From contig JAJFBJ010000009.1 in the NCBI GenBank assembly GCA_020697375.1, positions 9,349 through 73,348 on the forward strand: a stretch of DNA of 64,000 nt, read 5' to 3'. The stretch is from Nitrospira sp. GTDB taxonomy: Bacteria; Nitrospirota; Nitrospiria; Nitrospirales; Nitrospiraceae. Below, in pieces: positions 41,561 through 49,591 of the stretch (position 1 is the stretch's first letter; each line of letters begins with the position of its first letter). The position numbers and the translations under genes were made by a program. A model generated the notes under the pieces. That model worked only from the letters and a program-made list of their open reading frames with translations, did no database searches and was not told the DNA's origin.

Positions 41561-42337
41561 TTAGGCCCGTATCGCGATATCCCGAGTGAGCATCGATCCT
41601 TGCCGGCCGACTTGTATCGTCACACGAACACGCACAATCTCTCTCGAGTCTGTCGTGACACCTCCTTCTTTATTCAGATAGTGAAGCTGAAATCCGCCTA
41701 CGTCGCCCAAGAGCGTGCTCGCCCCGCCATCCACCTCGCGCATCAACCGCATCGCCCCGTCTTCATGACGCTTCATGTAGTAGCGCACGCGATTGAGCAT
41801 GAAGACCGCACTATTCATCGGTAAACGTTCGGCGATCGGGGTCGCGAGAGTCAGCGATTGCTTGCGGCCGTCGGCGGCCAGGCGATTCCAAGCACATCTC
41901 TCAGATCTACAGAGAAGCAGCTGCTTCCCTTCCGGCCAGCCAGCGGCTTCTTCGACCGGCAGGTCTTGACGGCCGATCTCCGCTGTTTGGGTCAGCGTCG
42001 TTGCGGAGCCGCTCAAATTGGCGAAGAATTCGATTTCCTCCTGCCCCACCTTCGTAAACGGCGAATCCCCTCCGAGCAATCCCGCCCCTGCCATGCGCAC
42101 TTCACTGCACAGCACATCCAATGCGAGCCGCAATTCTTGATTCGAGACCATGGTGGAATGTTGCGCATAAAACCGAAGGCCATAGGTCGAGAAAATGTTA
42201 ATTGCGGCTGAGGTCGCCACGCTGCTGATCGTCAGGGCAATAAGGAGTTCGATAAGACTGACTCCGGCGCAGCCGGCACAGCGCCCTGCCTCCCGCCGCT
42301 CCACCTGTTTCATCATCTTCAGACTTTTCCTTCTCAT
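41561..42337 (-). CDS. PilW-like minor prepilin (second set)
   Basis: About 258 residues from ATG 42337, which overlaps the preceding stop by four bases. ATGs at 42316 and 42313 with AAGGA upstream are alternatives. The leader ends CAGCAG before VSLIELLIALTISSVATSAA, with Glu at +5 after an unusual Val at +1 in place of Phe or Met. MVSNQELRLALDVLCSEVRM is a PilW-type stretch, and REIVRVRVTIQVGRQGS closes the domain. A minor pilin of the second set. Confidence 0.85.
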   Translation of the reverse strand: MRRKSLKMMKQVERREAGRCAGCAGVSLIELLIALTISSVATSAAINIFSTYGLRFYAQHSTMVSNQELRLALDVLCSEVRMAGAGLLGGDSPFTKVGQEEIEFFANLSGSATTLTQTAEIGRQDLPVEEAAGWPEGKQLLLCRSERCAWNRLAADGRKQSLTLATPIAERLPMNSAVFMLNRVRYYMKRHEDGAMRLMREVDGGASTLLGDVGGFQLHYLNKEGGVTTDSREIVRVRVTIQVGRQGSMLTRDIAIRA

Positions 42338-42861
42338 GACAATGCCGGCGGGCCCGCATAATGCGGATTGGACCGGATCGTGCGCAGCCGGACTTCCTTT
42401 TGCTGCCCTCCCATTGCGCGGAATATCGCACGCGCTTCGATTGTCGCGAGGCTGGCTGCCCCCGGCGTCCCTCGCCGGTTGAATTCCACTGTCCATATGA
42501 GCCGAATATTGGACTGCGTGAGACTGGCTGTGAAAACGCCATCGCCACTCGTCACATCGTCTTGCAAACCATCGTCGCGCATCGAAAATTCCAACGTGCC
42601 ATCCCGATCAAGGTCATCCAACAACAAGTGCTTCCACGATAGACTGCGCTTGGCTTCCAGCTTTGATTCAGCCAGGGCCAGCGCAGCGGTCGTCAACGCA
42701 CCGCGCTGAAGCCCGCGCTCTGCCCACTCGAACATCCCGATCGTCCCGATCACTCCGATGGAAAGCACCACCAAAGCCACCATGCTTTCGACCAAGGTGA
42801 ACCCCGCGGCCCCGGTCAAGCGAAGTGGTCCTGCTGCTATACCTGCAGGATGTTGTTTCAT
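42334..42861 (-). CDS. PilV-like minor prepilin (second set)
   Basis: A 175-residue prepilin: the leader of about 20 residues ends LTGAAG, followed by FTLVESMVALVVLSIGVIGT with Glu at +5. ALALAESKLEAKRSL follows the helix. The globular part is short with no Cys pair. ATG 42861 overlaps the FimT-like stop by four bases, and its own stop overlaps the PilW-like ATG, so the three are translationally coupled. Confidence 0.87.
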   Translation of the reverse strand: MKQHPAGIAAGPLRLTGAAGFTLVESMVALVVLSIGVIGTIGMFEWAERGLQRGALTTAALALAESKLEAKRSLSWKHLLLDDLDRDGTLEFSMRDDGLQDDVTSGDGVFTASLTQSNIRLIWTVEFNRRGTPGAASLATIEARAIFRAMGGQQKEVRLRTIRSNPHYAGPPALS

Positions 42862-43292
42862 GGCAGCGCCACCCGTCCGGTGATGCTTACTGTCACCTGC
42901 TGTGTCAGCTGCCGCTGATCGAGCAAAACAATGGTCGTGGCGGTTGCTGAACGCCCACTGGGCTGAAACACAATCTCCGGCTTGGTCGTCATCGACTTAA
43001 TGACCGTGCCTTTGCGTGCAAACTCATACCGGCGAAGCGGGTTTTCTCCACAGTCGATGCATTCCGTGCGCAACGCCGATTGTTCAACATCCACTACCAC
43101 TCGGATCCGTTCATGTCGGGCCATCGCCAGTTGTCGGGCCAGGCGTAATTCTGATGCGATTTCCATCATCACCGCCCGCTGTTGATGTTTTGCTGCGAGT
43201 GCCGCCCAACTCGGCAGGCTCAGCCCCGTGACAATGGCGATGATGGTTGCCACCGTGCACAGTTCCACAAGGCTCGCTCCGCGTTGATTCAT
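42858..43292 (-). CDS. FimT/GspH-like minor prepilin (second set)
   Basis: A 144-residue prepilin with a very short leader, MNQRG, then ASLVELCTVATIIAIVTGLS with Glu at +5. SELRLARQLAMARHERIRVV is the FimT/GspH family block, and TECIDCGENPLRRYEFARKG contains a likely disulfide loop. AAGGAGCCGGT lies directly upstream of the ATG. It heads the second minor-pilin operon (FimT-, PilV-, PilW- and PilX-like, then pilB), and repeats lie about 210 bases upstream. Confidence 0.87.
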   Translation of the reverse strand: MNQRGASLVELCTVATIIAIVTGLSLPSWAALAAKHQQRAVMMEIASELRLARQLAMARHERIRVVVDVEQSALRTECIDCGENPLRRYEFARKGTVIKSMTTKPEIVFQPSGRSATATTIVLLDQRQLTQQVTVSITGRVALP

Positions 43293-43502
43293 ACCGGCTC
43301 CTTTCTTCGAACGCGTAGACCATTTCCAAGTTCCATGCCCTATCCGGACACTTCACAAGGCGAGCCATCCCCTCCTGTCATCGCTACCGGTATACCCGGC
43401 GAAGACATGGAGATATCAGTGAAATATGAAGGGAACTGCGGCAAAGGATCGTGGGATGGAGCAGAGGAAGAAACGCGGACAGTTGTGAACTGTTCCGAAT
43501 CG

Positions 43503-43542
43503 GATACAGTAATCCAACCATTCAGATACAGTCTGATACAGT
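43503..43542. repeat. Three direct copies of GATACAGT
   Basis: GATACAGT occurs at 43503-43510, 43525-43532 and 43535-43542, so the copies start 22 and 10 bases apart, close to two turns and one turn of the helix. They lie in the 290-base gap between pilD and the second minor-pilin operon, about 210 bases upstream of its first ATG. Helically phased copies of this kind are typical of activator binding sites. The protein is unknown. Confidence 0.6.
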
Positions 43543-43582
43543 CAGGTAAGACGCGTGCCTGAAAATGACTCTGAGAGCTGGT

Positions 43583-44365
43583 TCAAAGAGATTGGAGAGG
43601 AAGATCGATTAACGACCAATACCACTCAATCAAGGGCTGGTGAAACAACAAGGCGACGATGGATCCGACCGCGAGAAAAGGGCCGAAGGGGATGTACTGC
43701 TCGCGCCGTATGGTTCCCGCGGCCATAAGGCCACCGCCGACGATGGAACCCAGCAACGACCCGATCATGATAGCCAGCAAGGCCGGCTGCCATCCTATGA
43801 AAGCGCCGACCATGGCCATAAGCTTGATATCCCCTCCGCCCATGCCCTCTTTGCCAAAAATATAGGGACTGACCCAGGCAAGAAACCATAAACTTCCTCC
43901 GCCCGCCAGTATACCGAGCAGGGAATTGACGATGCCAACCGGCAAAATAAGGGTGGCGCAGAGCAGCCCGATGAGAATTCCCGGCAACGTCACCGCGTCA
44001 GGAATCATGCGGTGCGAGAGATCAGTGCCGGTCACCACAATGAGTGCGGAGAGCAGGGCGGCATACACGCATGCCGCAGCGGTAAAACCAAATATCCACC
44101 ACACCATCACATACCCAAGAGCGTTGGACGCTTCCACGAATGGATACTGGAGCGAAACCGGCGCGCGACAAGAACGGCACCGCCCCTGTAAGGCCAAGTA
44201 ACTGGCGATCGGGATATTATCGTAAAAGGCGATGGTCTGCCGACATGAGGGGCAACGAGAGGCGGGCCATGCGATCGATTCCGCTCGCGGCAAACGGTAA
44301 ATACAGACGTTCAAAAAACTTCCGATGACCGCGCCGAACAACAGCACGATGAGATAAGGCATCAT
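43583..44365 (-). CDS. pilD: Prepilin leader peptidase / N-methyltransferase PilD
   Basis: A 260-residue membrane protein of the A24 aspartic peptidase family. The N-terminal domain has the Cys-rich loop CPSCRQ ... CRSCRAPVSLQYPFVE. The catalytic Asp residues are in VVTGTDLSHRMIPDAV and GMGGGDIKLMAMVG. It cleaves prepilin leaders and methylates the new N-terminus at the inner membrane, serving both minor-pilin sets. IGSFLNVCIYRLPR is the conserved first loop. Transcribed on its own from a region shared with a divergent LuxR-type gene. Confidence 0.95.
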   Translation of the reverse strand: MMPYLIVLLFGAVIGSFLNVCIYRLPRAESIAWPASRCPSCRQTIAFYDNIPIASYLALQGRCRSCRAPVSLQYPFVEASNALGYVMVWWIFGFTAAACVYAALLSALIVVTGTDLSHRMIPDAVTLPGILIGLLCATLILPVGIVNSLLGILAGGGSLWFLAWVSPYIFGKEGMGGGDIKLMAMVGAFIGWQPALLAIMIGSLLGSIVGGGLMAAGTIRREQYIPFGPFLAVGSIVALLFHQPLIEWYWSLIDLPLQSL

Positions 44366-44480
44366 AGGGTTGTTAGCCGGAGCAACGCATGCCGGTCATG
44401 AGCTTGGCCATATCACGATAGGTATTAGGACGTACGTTAACTCCAGCAGGCATAAAATTATTCGCTCTTTATTACGTCCA

Positions 44481-44510
44481 TTTACAAATGCTAGGAGAAC
44501 TGCGTATAAT
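44481..44510 (+). promoter_or_regulatory. Sigma70-type promoter for the LuxR-type gene
   Basis: TTTACA (44481-44486) and TATAAT (44505-44510) are separated by 18 bases on the plus strand. Transcription should begin near 44517, which leaves a leader of about 70 bases and rules out the ATG at 44488 as a start of the downstream gene. Confidence 0.65.
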
Positions 44511-44586
44511 CGGCGAACCTTTCGGCAATGAATGTTACAGACCTCAGCCAGTGAATTGTATCGATCTCAAGGGGAACCACAAGGAC

Positions 44587-44862
44587 ATGTCGCCAGCGAC
44601 CAAGACCAGAAAAAAGCCATCCTCGCCGGAACCGGTATTGCCGCTTCGCAAGCGACGGCCTGAAACTCTCACAACCCGGGAACATGAAATACTAGAGCTT
44701 ATCTGGACCGGATTCAAGAATAAGGAAATCGCCCATCGGTTAAAAATCAGTGTGAAAACAGTCGAGGCTCATCGAGCGAACATGATGAAAAAGATTCGGG
44801 TTTCCAACACCGCTCAACTACTTAAGGCCGCCATTCAAGGGAAAATGTTGAAGCTCCGATAG
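44587..44862 (+). CDS. LuxR/FixJ-type helix-turn-helix protein without receiver
   Basis: A 91-residue protein from the ATG at 44587. After a basic, Pro/Lys-rich N-terminus (KTRKKPSSPEPVLPLRKRR) it has a complete GerE/LuxR domain: TLTTREHEILELIWTGFKNK, EIAHRLKISVKTVEAHRANM, and NTAQLLKAAIQGKML. There is no receiver domain or ligand-binding domain, so it may respond by abundance or through a partner. It is divergent from pilD across 220 bases, so regulation of pilus genes is a natural hypothesis. The start was set by the promoter just upstream. Confidence 0.85.
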   Translation: MSPATKTRKKPSSPEPVLPLRKRRPETLTTREHEILELIWTGFKNKEIAHRLKISVKTVEAHRANMMKKIRVSNTAQLLKAAIQGKMLKLR

Positions 44863-44875
44863 GCTAGCAAAGAGA

Positions 44876-45652
44876 TCATGATTTTCCCGCCATACCTTCC
44901 CGTCGCTGTCGCAACGCCTCATACAGTACGATGGCCGCGGCCGCCGAAACATTGAGCGAGCTGACTTTCCCGAGCATGGGAATGTGCGAGGCCTCATCGC
45001 AGGCGTCACGGACGCTCGGACGTACCCCCCTTCCTTCACCGCCCAGCACCAAGGCCACCGGCCCCCGAAAATCCAACGCCGTGTAGGGCTTGGACGCCTC
45101 GGCATCCAGCGCATATGCCCATATGCCGGCATTCTGGAGGCGTTCGATCAAACGCGAGAGATTGGGTACTCGCGCCACCGGCATATAATCTACGGCGCCG
45201 GCAGAGGCCTTGGCCACGACGCTCGTCAATCCGACGGCGCGACGTTCCGGGATAAACACACCCTGCGCGCCGGAAGATTCGGCCGTTCGCAGGACAGCCC
45301 CAAGGTTGTGCGGATCCTCCACGCCGTCCAGTATGACTAACAGCGGTGTCCGTCCTTCGGCTTGTGCCAACGACACAATGTTCTCCGCTTCGACATAGGC
45401 CTTGGCAGCAATCAACCCGACCACTCCCTGATGGCGACCGGCAGGGATCAGCCGATCGAACGCGGCCCGTGGCTCGACATGAACCGGAACCCGCTGCTCT
45501 CTTGCCAGCCGCACGACTTCCCCAAACTGTCGATCCGTTCCCAAAACGAGAAGCCGCTGGAGCGGGCGACTACCGGCGCGGAGCGCCTCGCGCACGGCAT
45601 GGAGGCCGTAGATCACTTCTTGCGGGTTATCGTTTCCATCGACTCGTGCCAT
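44876..45652 (-). CDS. rlmB: 23S rRNA (guanosine-2'-O)-methyltransferase RlmB (TrmH family)
   Basis: A 258-residue SPOUT enzyme: substrate-binding N-terminus (EVIYGLHAVREALRAG), then the SpoU knot motifs DPHNLGAVLRTAESSGAQGV, LVLGGEGRGVRPSVRDACDE and VSSLNVSAAAAIVLYEA. It methylates the 2'-OH of a guanosine in 23S rRNA. ATG 45652 overlaps the cysS end by 26 bases and has GAGGA upstream. A longer frame to 45739 would run further into cysS and is not needed. It converges on the LuxR-type gene. Confidence 0.92.
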   Translation of the reverse strand: MARVDGNDNPQEVIYGLHAVREALRAGSRPLQRLLVLGTDRQFGEVVRLAREQRVPVHVEPRAAFDRLIPAGRHQGVVGLIAAKAYVEAENIVSLAQAEGRTPLLVILDGVEDPHNLGAVLRTAESSGAQGVFIPERRAVGLTSVVAKASAGAVDYMPVARVPNLSRLIERLQNAGIWAYALDAEASKPYTALDFRGPVALVLGGEGRGVRPSVRDACDEASHIPMLGKVSSLNVSAAAAIVLYEALRQRREGMAGKS

Positions 45653-47087
45653 CTGGGCGGTCCTCGATCGTAATACCATGGGAAGCCAATTCTGCCCTGA
45701 TCTGGTCGGCGAGATTGTAGTCTTTGGCCAGCTTTGCATGGATCCGTGCCGTAATCCTGTCGGTTATTTCACCATCGGACAAGATCACCGTCGCCTCTGC
45801 GGACGAGCCGGATTGTGACGTGTGGAGCTGATTCTTAAACTGCCAGGTGTCAGTCTGCAACAGGCCCAGCACCGCGCCGAGCCTGCGGAACTCCTGTCGC
45901 ACAGCGCGCCGCATTTCCGCTGACAGACCGGCTTCGATGGCCTTATTGGCCTCCCCTCGCAGTTTCTGCAAGGTCGCTACCGCGCTGGGGGTGTTCAGGT
46001 CATCGGCCATGGCCTCGACGAACGCCTGACTCGTCCGTGTCGCCGCCTCTTCCATCTGGTGGTCAGCCGCGCCACGAGCCGGAGCCGGTTCATCCAGCCG
46101 CTCAAAGAGATCGTAAAATCCATTGAGCGCGCTCTTTGCTTCCCGCAAGCTTTGATCCGAAAAATCAAGGGGACTTCGATAGTGGGTGGAAAGGAGAAAA
46201 TAACGCAGCAGTTCGCCGGTCACTGCATCCGGCCACTCGGAGGTTTTGAAAATATCCCGAATCGTAAAGAAATTCCCCAAGGACTTCGACATTTTTTCCC
46301 GGTTGATCTGAACGAATCCGTTGTGAACCCAATACCGCGCGAATTCCTTCCCGGTTGCGCCGCAAGATTGCGCAATTTCATTCTCATGATGTGGGAAAAT
46401 CAGATCCATCCCGCCGCCATGGATGTCGAAGGTTTCGCCAAGATGCCGCATCGACATCGCCGAACACTCGATATGCCACCCGGGCCGTCCAGGACCCCAG
46501 GGACTATCCCACAAAGGCTCGCCGGGTTTGCTGCTCTTCCATAAGGCAAAGTCCATGGGGTGACGTTTGCGCTCATCCACGTCCACCCGAGCTCCGGCCT
46601 GCAGGTCGTCGATTCGTCGCTTGGAAAGCCTGCCATACGCGGGATAGCGAGCAACCTCGAAATATACATCTCCGTCGACCCGATAGGCTATCCCGCTCAC
46701 CAGCAATCTGCTGACGAGCGTCAGGATGTCGGCGATATGTTCCGTGGCCCTGGGTTCCACCGAAGCTCTGCGCACGCCCAACTTCTCCATATCCTCATAA
46801 TAGGCATCAATGTATTTGGTGGTGATGCTGTCACAGCTCACTCCCTGCTCATGAGCCCGTCTGATGATTTTGTCGTCGATATCCGTAAAGTTTTTGGCGA
46901 ACTCGACAGCGAAACCGGAATGCTCGAGAAAACGCCGCAACACGTCAAATACCAAGGCGCTACGGGCATGTCCGAGGTGGCAATAGTCATACACCGTGAC
47001 CCCGCAGACGTACATCCGGACCTTCCCCGGAACCAATGGTTCAAACAGGTCCTTGCTACCAGTCAACGTGTTATACAAGCGCAGCAT
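45627..47087 (-). CDS. cysS: Cysteinyl-tRNA synthetase
   Basis: A 486-residue class I synthetase: zinc ligand Cys in YVCGVTVYDYCHLGHARSAL, which includes the HIGH-type CHLGH. WHIECSAMSMRHLGETFDIH and FPHHENEIAQSCGAT supply the other zinc residues. KMSKS is in INREKMSKSLGNFF. A DALR-like helical domain and C-terminal part complete it. Length and motifs are normal. It overlaps rlmB and follows dedA by nine bases. Confidence 0.96.
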   Translation of the reverse strand: MLRLYNTLTGSKDLFEPLVPGKVRMYVCGVTVYDYCHLGHARSALVFDVLRRFLEHSGFAVEFAKNFTDIDDKIIRRAHEQGVSCDSITTKYIDAYYEDMEKLGVRRASVEPRATEHIADILTLVSRLLVSGIAYRVDGDVYFEVARYPAYGRLSKRRIDDLQAGARVDVDERKRHPMDFALWKSSKPGEPLWDSPWGPGRPGWHIECSAMSMRHLGETFDIHGGGMDLIFPHHENEIAQSCGATGKEFARYWVHNGFVQINREKMSKSLGNFFTIRDIFKTSEWPDAVTGELLRYFLLSTHYRSPLDFSDQSLREAKSALNGFYDLFERLDEPAPARGAADHQMEEAATRTSQAFVEAMADDLNTPSAVATLQKLRGEANKAIEAGLSAEMRRAVRQEFRRLGAVLGLLQTDTWQFKNQLHTSQSGSSAEATVILSDGEITDRITARIHAKLAKDYNLADQIRAELASHGITIEDRPDGTSRWKR

Positions 47088-47096
47088 GGCGAACGT

Positions 47097-47732
47097 TCAC
47101 TCCATAGTCGGTTGCCGCTTCGGCCAATGCGACCAGAGAAAATACCCGACACCTATGAGAAGAAACAACCCGATCACCAGATCCGCGTGGTGAAAATATT
47201 CGCGCAATTGATTCCAGTGCTCCCCCATCTTCAATCCTACGTAGGCAAGTGCATAACACCAGGGAACCGCGCCGATAAACGAAAAGAGCACGAACTTCGT
47301 CACATTCATGCGTGCGATCCCCGCAGGGAGCGATATGAACGTCCTGACGACCGGTAAAAGGCGACTGATCAGCACCGCCGCGTCACCGTGTTTCGCAAAC
47401 CAGCGATCGGCCAACTCCACATCATGCTGCGACACAAGGAAATACCGGCCATACCGTTCGACGAACGGCCGCCCTCCCCAGACCCCGACATAGTAGGCCA
47501 CCAGGGACCCGAGCACGTTGCCGACCGCGCCGGCAAGCGTCACTCCGACCATTGTGAATTGGCCGGTTGAAACGAGATAGCCGGAAAACGGCATGATGAT
47601 TTCACTCGGCAAGGGAATACAGGCGCTTTCGATGGCCATCGTAATCACAATACCGGTGTAGCCGAAAGTCGAAATTACGGAGATGACGAATCGGCCGAGT
47701 TGTTCTATCAACCACTCTATCAGCGCCGTCAT
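47097..47732 (-). CDS. DedA family membrane protein
   Basis: A 211-residue membrane protein from ATG 47732 (GGAGGTCCC upstream), overlapping the surE stop by four bases. Signatures are YTGIVITMAIESACIPLPSE, GNVLGSLVAYYVGVWGGRP, the conserved acidic/basic motif HGDAAVLISRLLPVVRTFIS, and GIARMNVTKFVLFSFIGAVP. DedA proteins act as lipid scramblases or transporters, some for undecaprenyl phosphate recycling, and need the proton motive force. The specific substrate here is unknown. Confidence 0.9.
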   Translation of the reverse strand: MTALIEWLIEQLGRFVISVISTFGYTGIVITMAIESACIPLPSEIIMPFSGYLVSTGQFTMVGVTLAGAVGNVLGSLVAYYVGVWGGRPFVERYGRYFLVSQHDVELADRWFAKHGDAAVLISRLLPVVRTFISLPAGIARMNVTKFVLFSFIGAVPWCYALAYVGLKMGEHWNQLREYFHHADLVIGLFLLIGVGYFLWSHWPKRQPTME

Positions 47733-48544
47733 GCCTGGGACCTCCTGGGCGAACGAGGGTTCGGCAATGTCTTTCGCACAGGTGATCGCGAGAGAGCGGG
47801 TTCCCATGCTCTGAATTGTTCGATGACATCGTAGTGGGTCGTGTCGAGGTGGATCGGAGTCACAGAAACCATGTGGCGCTGCAGCGCTTCGTGATCGGCG
47901 CCATCCCGTCGGCTCCAAGATTGGCGGGTGCCGGCAATCCAATAATATTTGCGTCCTCTCGGATCGACTTTCTCAACAATTGGATCTTCGAAGCGACGCC
48001 GGCTCAGGCACGTCACCTTGACTCCCTTGATGGACCGGAACGTGCCGTTCGGGATATTCACATTCAAGATGGTTTCCGGCGGCAACCCGTGCAAAAGCAC
48101 CTTGGCCGCCACCCGAGCCGCATACTGCGCCCCCACATTGAATCGAAATTCGCTCTCGCCCTCCTGAGATACGGCCATCGAAGGAATCCCCAAAATCGTG
48201 CCTTCCAGGGCGGCCGACACCGTGCCGGAATACATCACGTCATCGCCGAGATTCACCCCTTTGTTGATACCGGATACGATTAAGGCCGGCCTCCGCGGCA
48301 ATACTTTGGCCAAGGCCAGATTGATGCAATCGACAGGCGTGCCATTGACCGCAAACACGCGTGGCTCAATCTTGGTAATGCGAAGCGGCTTGTGCAAGGT
48401 TACGGCATGTCCCATTGCGGTCCGCTCTCGATCCGGGGCCACGACCCACACCTCGCCCAAAGAACGCAGCGCAACCGCCACCGCGTGGATACCGTGAGAA
48501 GTTACCCCATCATCATTGGTCACAAGAATTCGTGCACGTGTCAC
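47729..48544 (-). CDS. surE: 5'/3'-nucleotidase SurE
   Basis: A 271-residue survival protein E: metal-binding DDG in ARILVTNDDGVTSHGIHAV, with VVAPDRERTAMGHAVTL, FAVNGTPVDCINLAL and VSGINKGVNLGDDVMYSGTV. It removes phosphates from nucleoside 5'- and 3'-monophosphates. The start is GTG 48544 with GGAGAGACT upstream. The frame is open further upstream through the tRNA gene, but that part is not coding. The C-terminus has a basic extension (SRSPVRKTLPNPRSPRRSQA). Confidence 0.93.
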   Translation of the reverse strand: MTRARILVTNDDGVTSHGIHAVAVALRSLGEVWVVAPDRERTAMGHAVTLHKPLRITKIEPRVFAVNGTPVDCINLALAKVLPRRPALIVSGINKGVNLGDDVMYSGTVSAALEGTILGIPSMAVSQEGESEFRFNVGAQYAARVAAKVLLHGLPPETILNVNIPNGTFRSIKGVKVTCLSRRRFEDPIVEKVDPRGRKYYWIAGTRQSWSRRDGADHEALQRHMVSVTPIHLDTTHYDVIEQFRAWEPALSRSPVRKTLPNPRSPRRSQA

Positions 48545-48699
48545 ACAGTCTCTCCTCACATTGGATAACGCCGTGAAAGGAACTAACGGGACAGCGGAGC
48601 GAAGTCGATCAAGAGGAAGGTTGGAGGGCACAGCAATGAATGCACATGATGGGGTTTGAGAATCCTCCGTACAACAAGCGAGGCAAAACACCCTGTCGA

Positions 48700-48776
48700 T
48701 GGTCGGGGCGGCGGGATTTGAACCCACGACCACTCGCACCCCAAGCGAGTGCGCTACCAGGCTGCGCTACGCCCCG
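48700..48776 (-). tRNA. tRNA-Pro (anticodon GGG)
   Basis: Minus-strand sequence folds as a tRNA: acceptor CGGGGCG (48776-48770) pairs with CGCCCCG (48710-48704), and D-arm GCGC...GCGC. The anticodon stem CTCGC/GCGAG closes the loop TTGGGGT (anticodon GGG), and the T-arm is GTGGGTTCAAATCCCGC. Discriminator A and CCA are encoded at 48703-48700. It lies between merR and surE on the same strand. Confidence 0.95.
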
Positions 48777-48839
48777 ACTGATACGACATCAATGGAACCA
48801 ACACTTGCTCGAATTGAACTACTCAGCATCGCCAGCATG

Positions 48840-49190
48840 TCAAGATGAATGGGAATCAATCATCCTGATAATTGCCTGGAGATCGCCCCGAACGCGCTGT
48901 GCAAGATCTTTCCGTGATCCGCGCTTTACGGATGCCCGCCCTCGACGAGCCCAGTAGCGCTTGACACCGGCCAGCGTGTGCCCTTCTTCATAGAGCATCC
49001 GCTTAATCTCCAGCACCGTTTCCACATCTCGCTGCACATAGAGACGTTGATTGCCTCGGCTCTTCTTCGGTCTTAAGAAGCTGAACTCCGATTCCCAAAA
49101 CCGCAAGACATAGGCGGGCAACTTTGAAATCCTACTGACTTCTCCGATCTTATAAAAAACCTTGCTTCCCAGTCTGGGATCATTCCCCAT
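48840..49190 (-). CDS. MerR-family transcriptional regulator
   Basis: A 116-residue protein with a MerR helix-turn-helix: YKIGEVSRISKLPAYVLRFW, ESEFSFLRPKKSRGNQRLYV, then RDVETVLEIKRMLYEEGHTL. No C-terminal ligand-binding Cys or larger sensor domain is present, so the signal is unknown. It follows ihfA by 12 bases, an arrangement common in several phyla. It may regulate its own operon. Confidence 0.9.
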   Translation of the reverse strand: MGNDPRLGSKVFYKIGEVSRISKLPAYVLRFWESEFSFLRPKKSRGNQRLYVQRDVETVLEIKRMLYEEGHTLAGVKRYWARRGRASVKRGSRKDLAQRVRGDLQAIIRMIDSHSS

Positions 49191-49202
49191 ATCAAATAGA
49201 GA

Positions 49203-49478
49203 TTAGGAATTGACGTACTTTTTAAAGACCTGACTAGGCCGAAATGTCACCACCCGACGGGGAGTAATTCCGATCTCTTCTCCGGTGCGAGGATTGCGTC
49301 CCTTACGTGCCCCTTTGCTCCGAACCACGAAATTTCCAAACCCCGCGATTTTGACCGCATCACCTTTTTGCAAAACTCCCTTGAGCAGATTCAGCACGAG
49401 TTCGACGATATCGGCTGCGTCGTTTTTGGACACTCCAACCTGCTTGAAAATCTCGTTCGCGATATCAGCCTTTCTCAT
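49203..49478 (-). CDS. ihfA: Integration host factor alpha subunit (HU/IHF family)
   Basis: A 91-residue DNA-bending protein: MRKADIANEIFKQVGVSKND, KIAGFGNFVVRSKGARKGRN, PRTGEEIGITPRRVVTFRPS. The beta-arm carries the intercalating Pro (GRNPRTGE). The ATG at 49478 is preceded by GGGAAGG. The start of the ihfA-merR-tRNA-surE run. A partner ihfB is not in the window. Confidence 0.93.
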   Translation of the reverse strand: MRKADIANEIFKQVGVSKNDAADIVELVLNLLKGVLQKGDAVKIAGFGNFVVRSKGARKGRNPRTGEEIGITPRRVVTFRPSQVFKKYVNS

Positions 49479-49591
49479 GCCTTCCCCCCCGCCATCCACT
49501 AGAGTCGTTCCTTATGAATTGTTTCTTGGTGCCGAGCGTCCAAGACAAGAATTTTCCATAAGTTACGTGAGGTTACCTGCCCTGTCAAGGA

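Noticed and set aside
44488..44586. Upstream start for the LuxR-type gene
   Set aside because: The ATG at 44488 lies inside the promoter, upstream of the TATAAT at 44505, so it cannot be in the transcript from that promoter.
48545..48739. In-frame extension of surE into the tRNA gene
   Set aside because: It would encode tRNA sequence; the GTG at 48544 has a good ribosome site and a family-like N-terminus.
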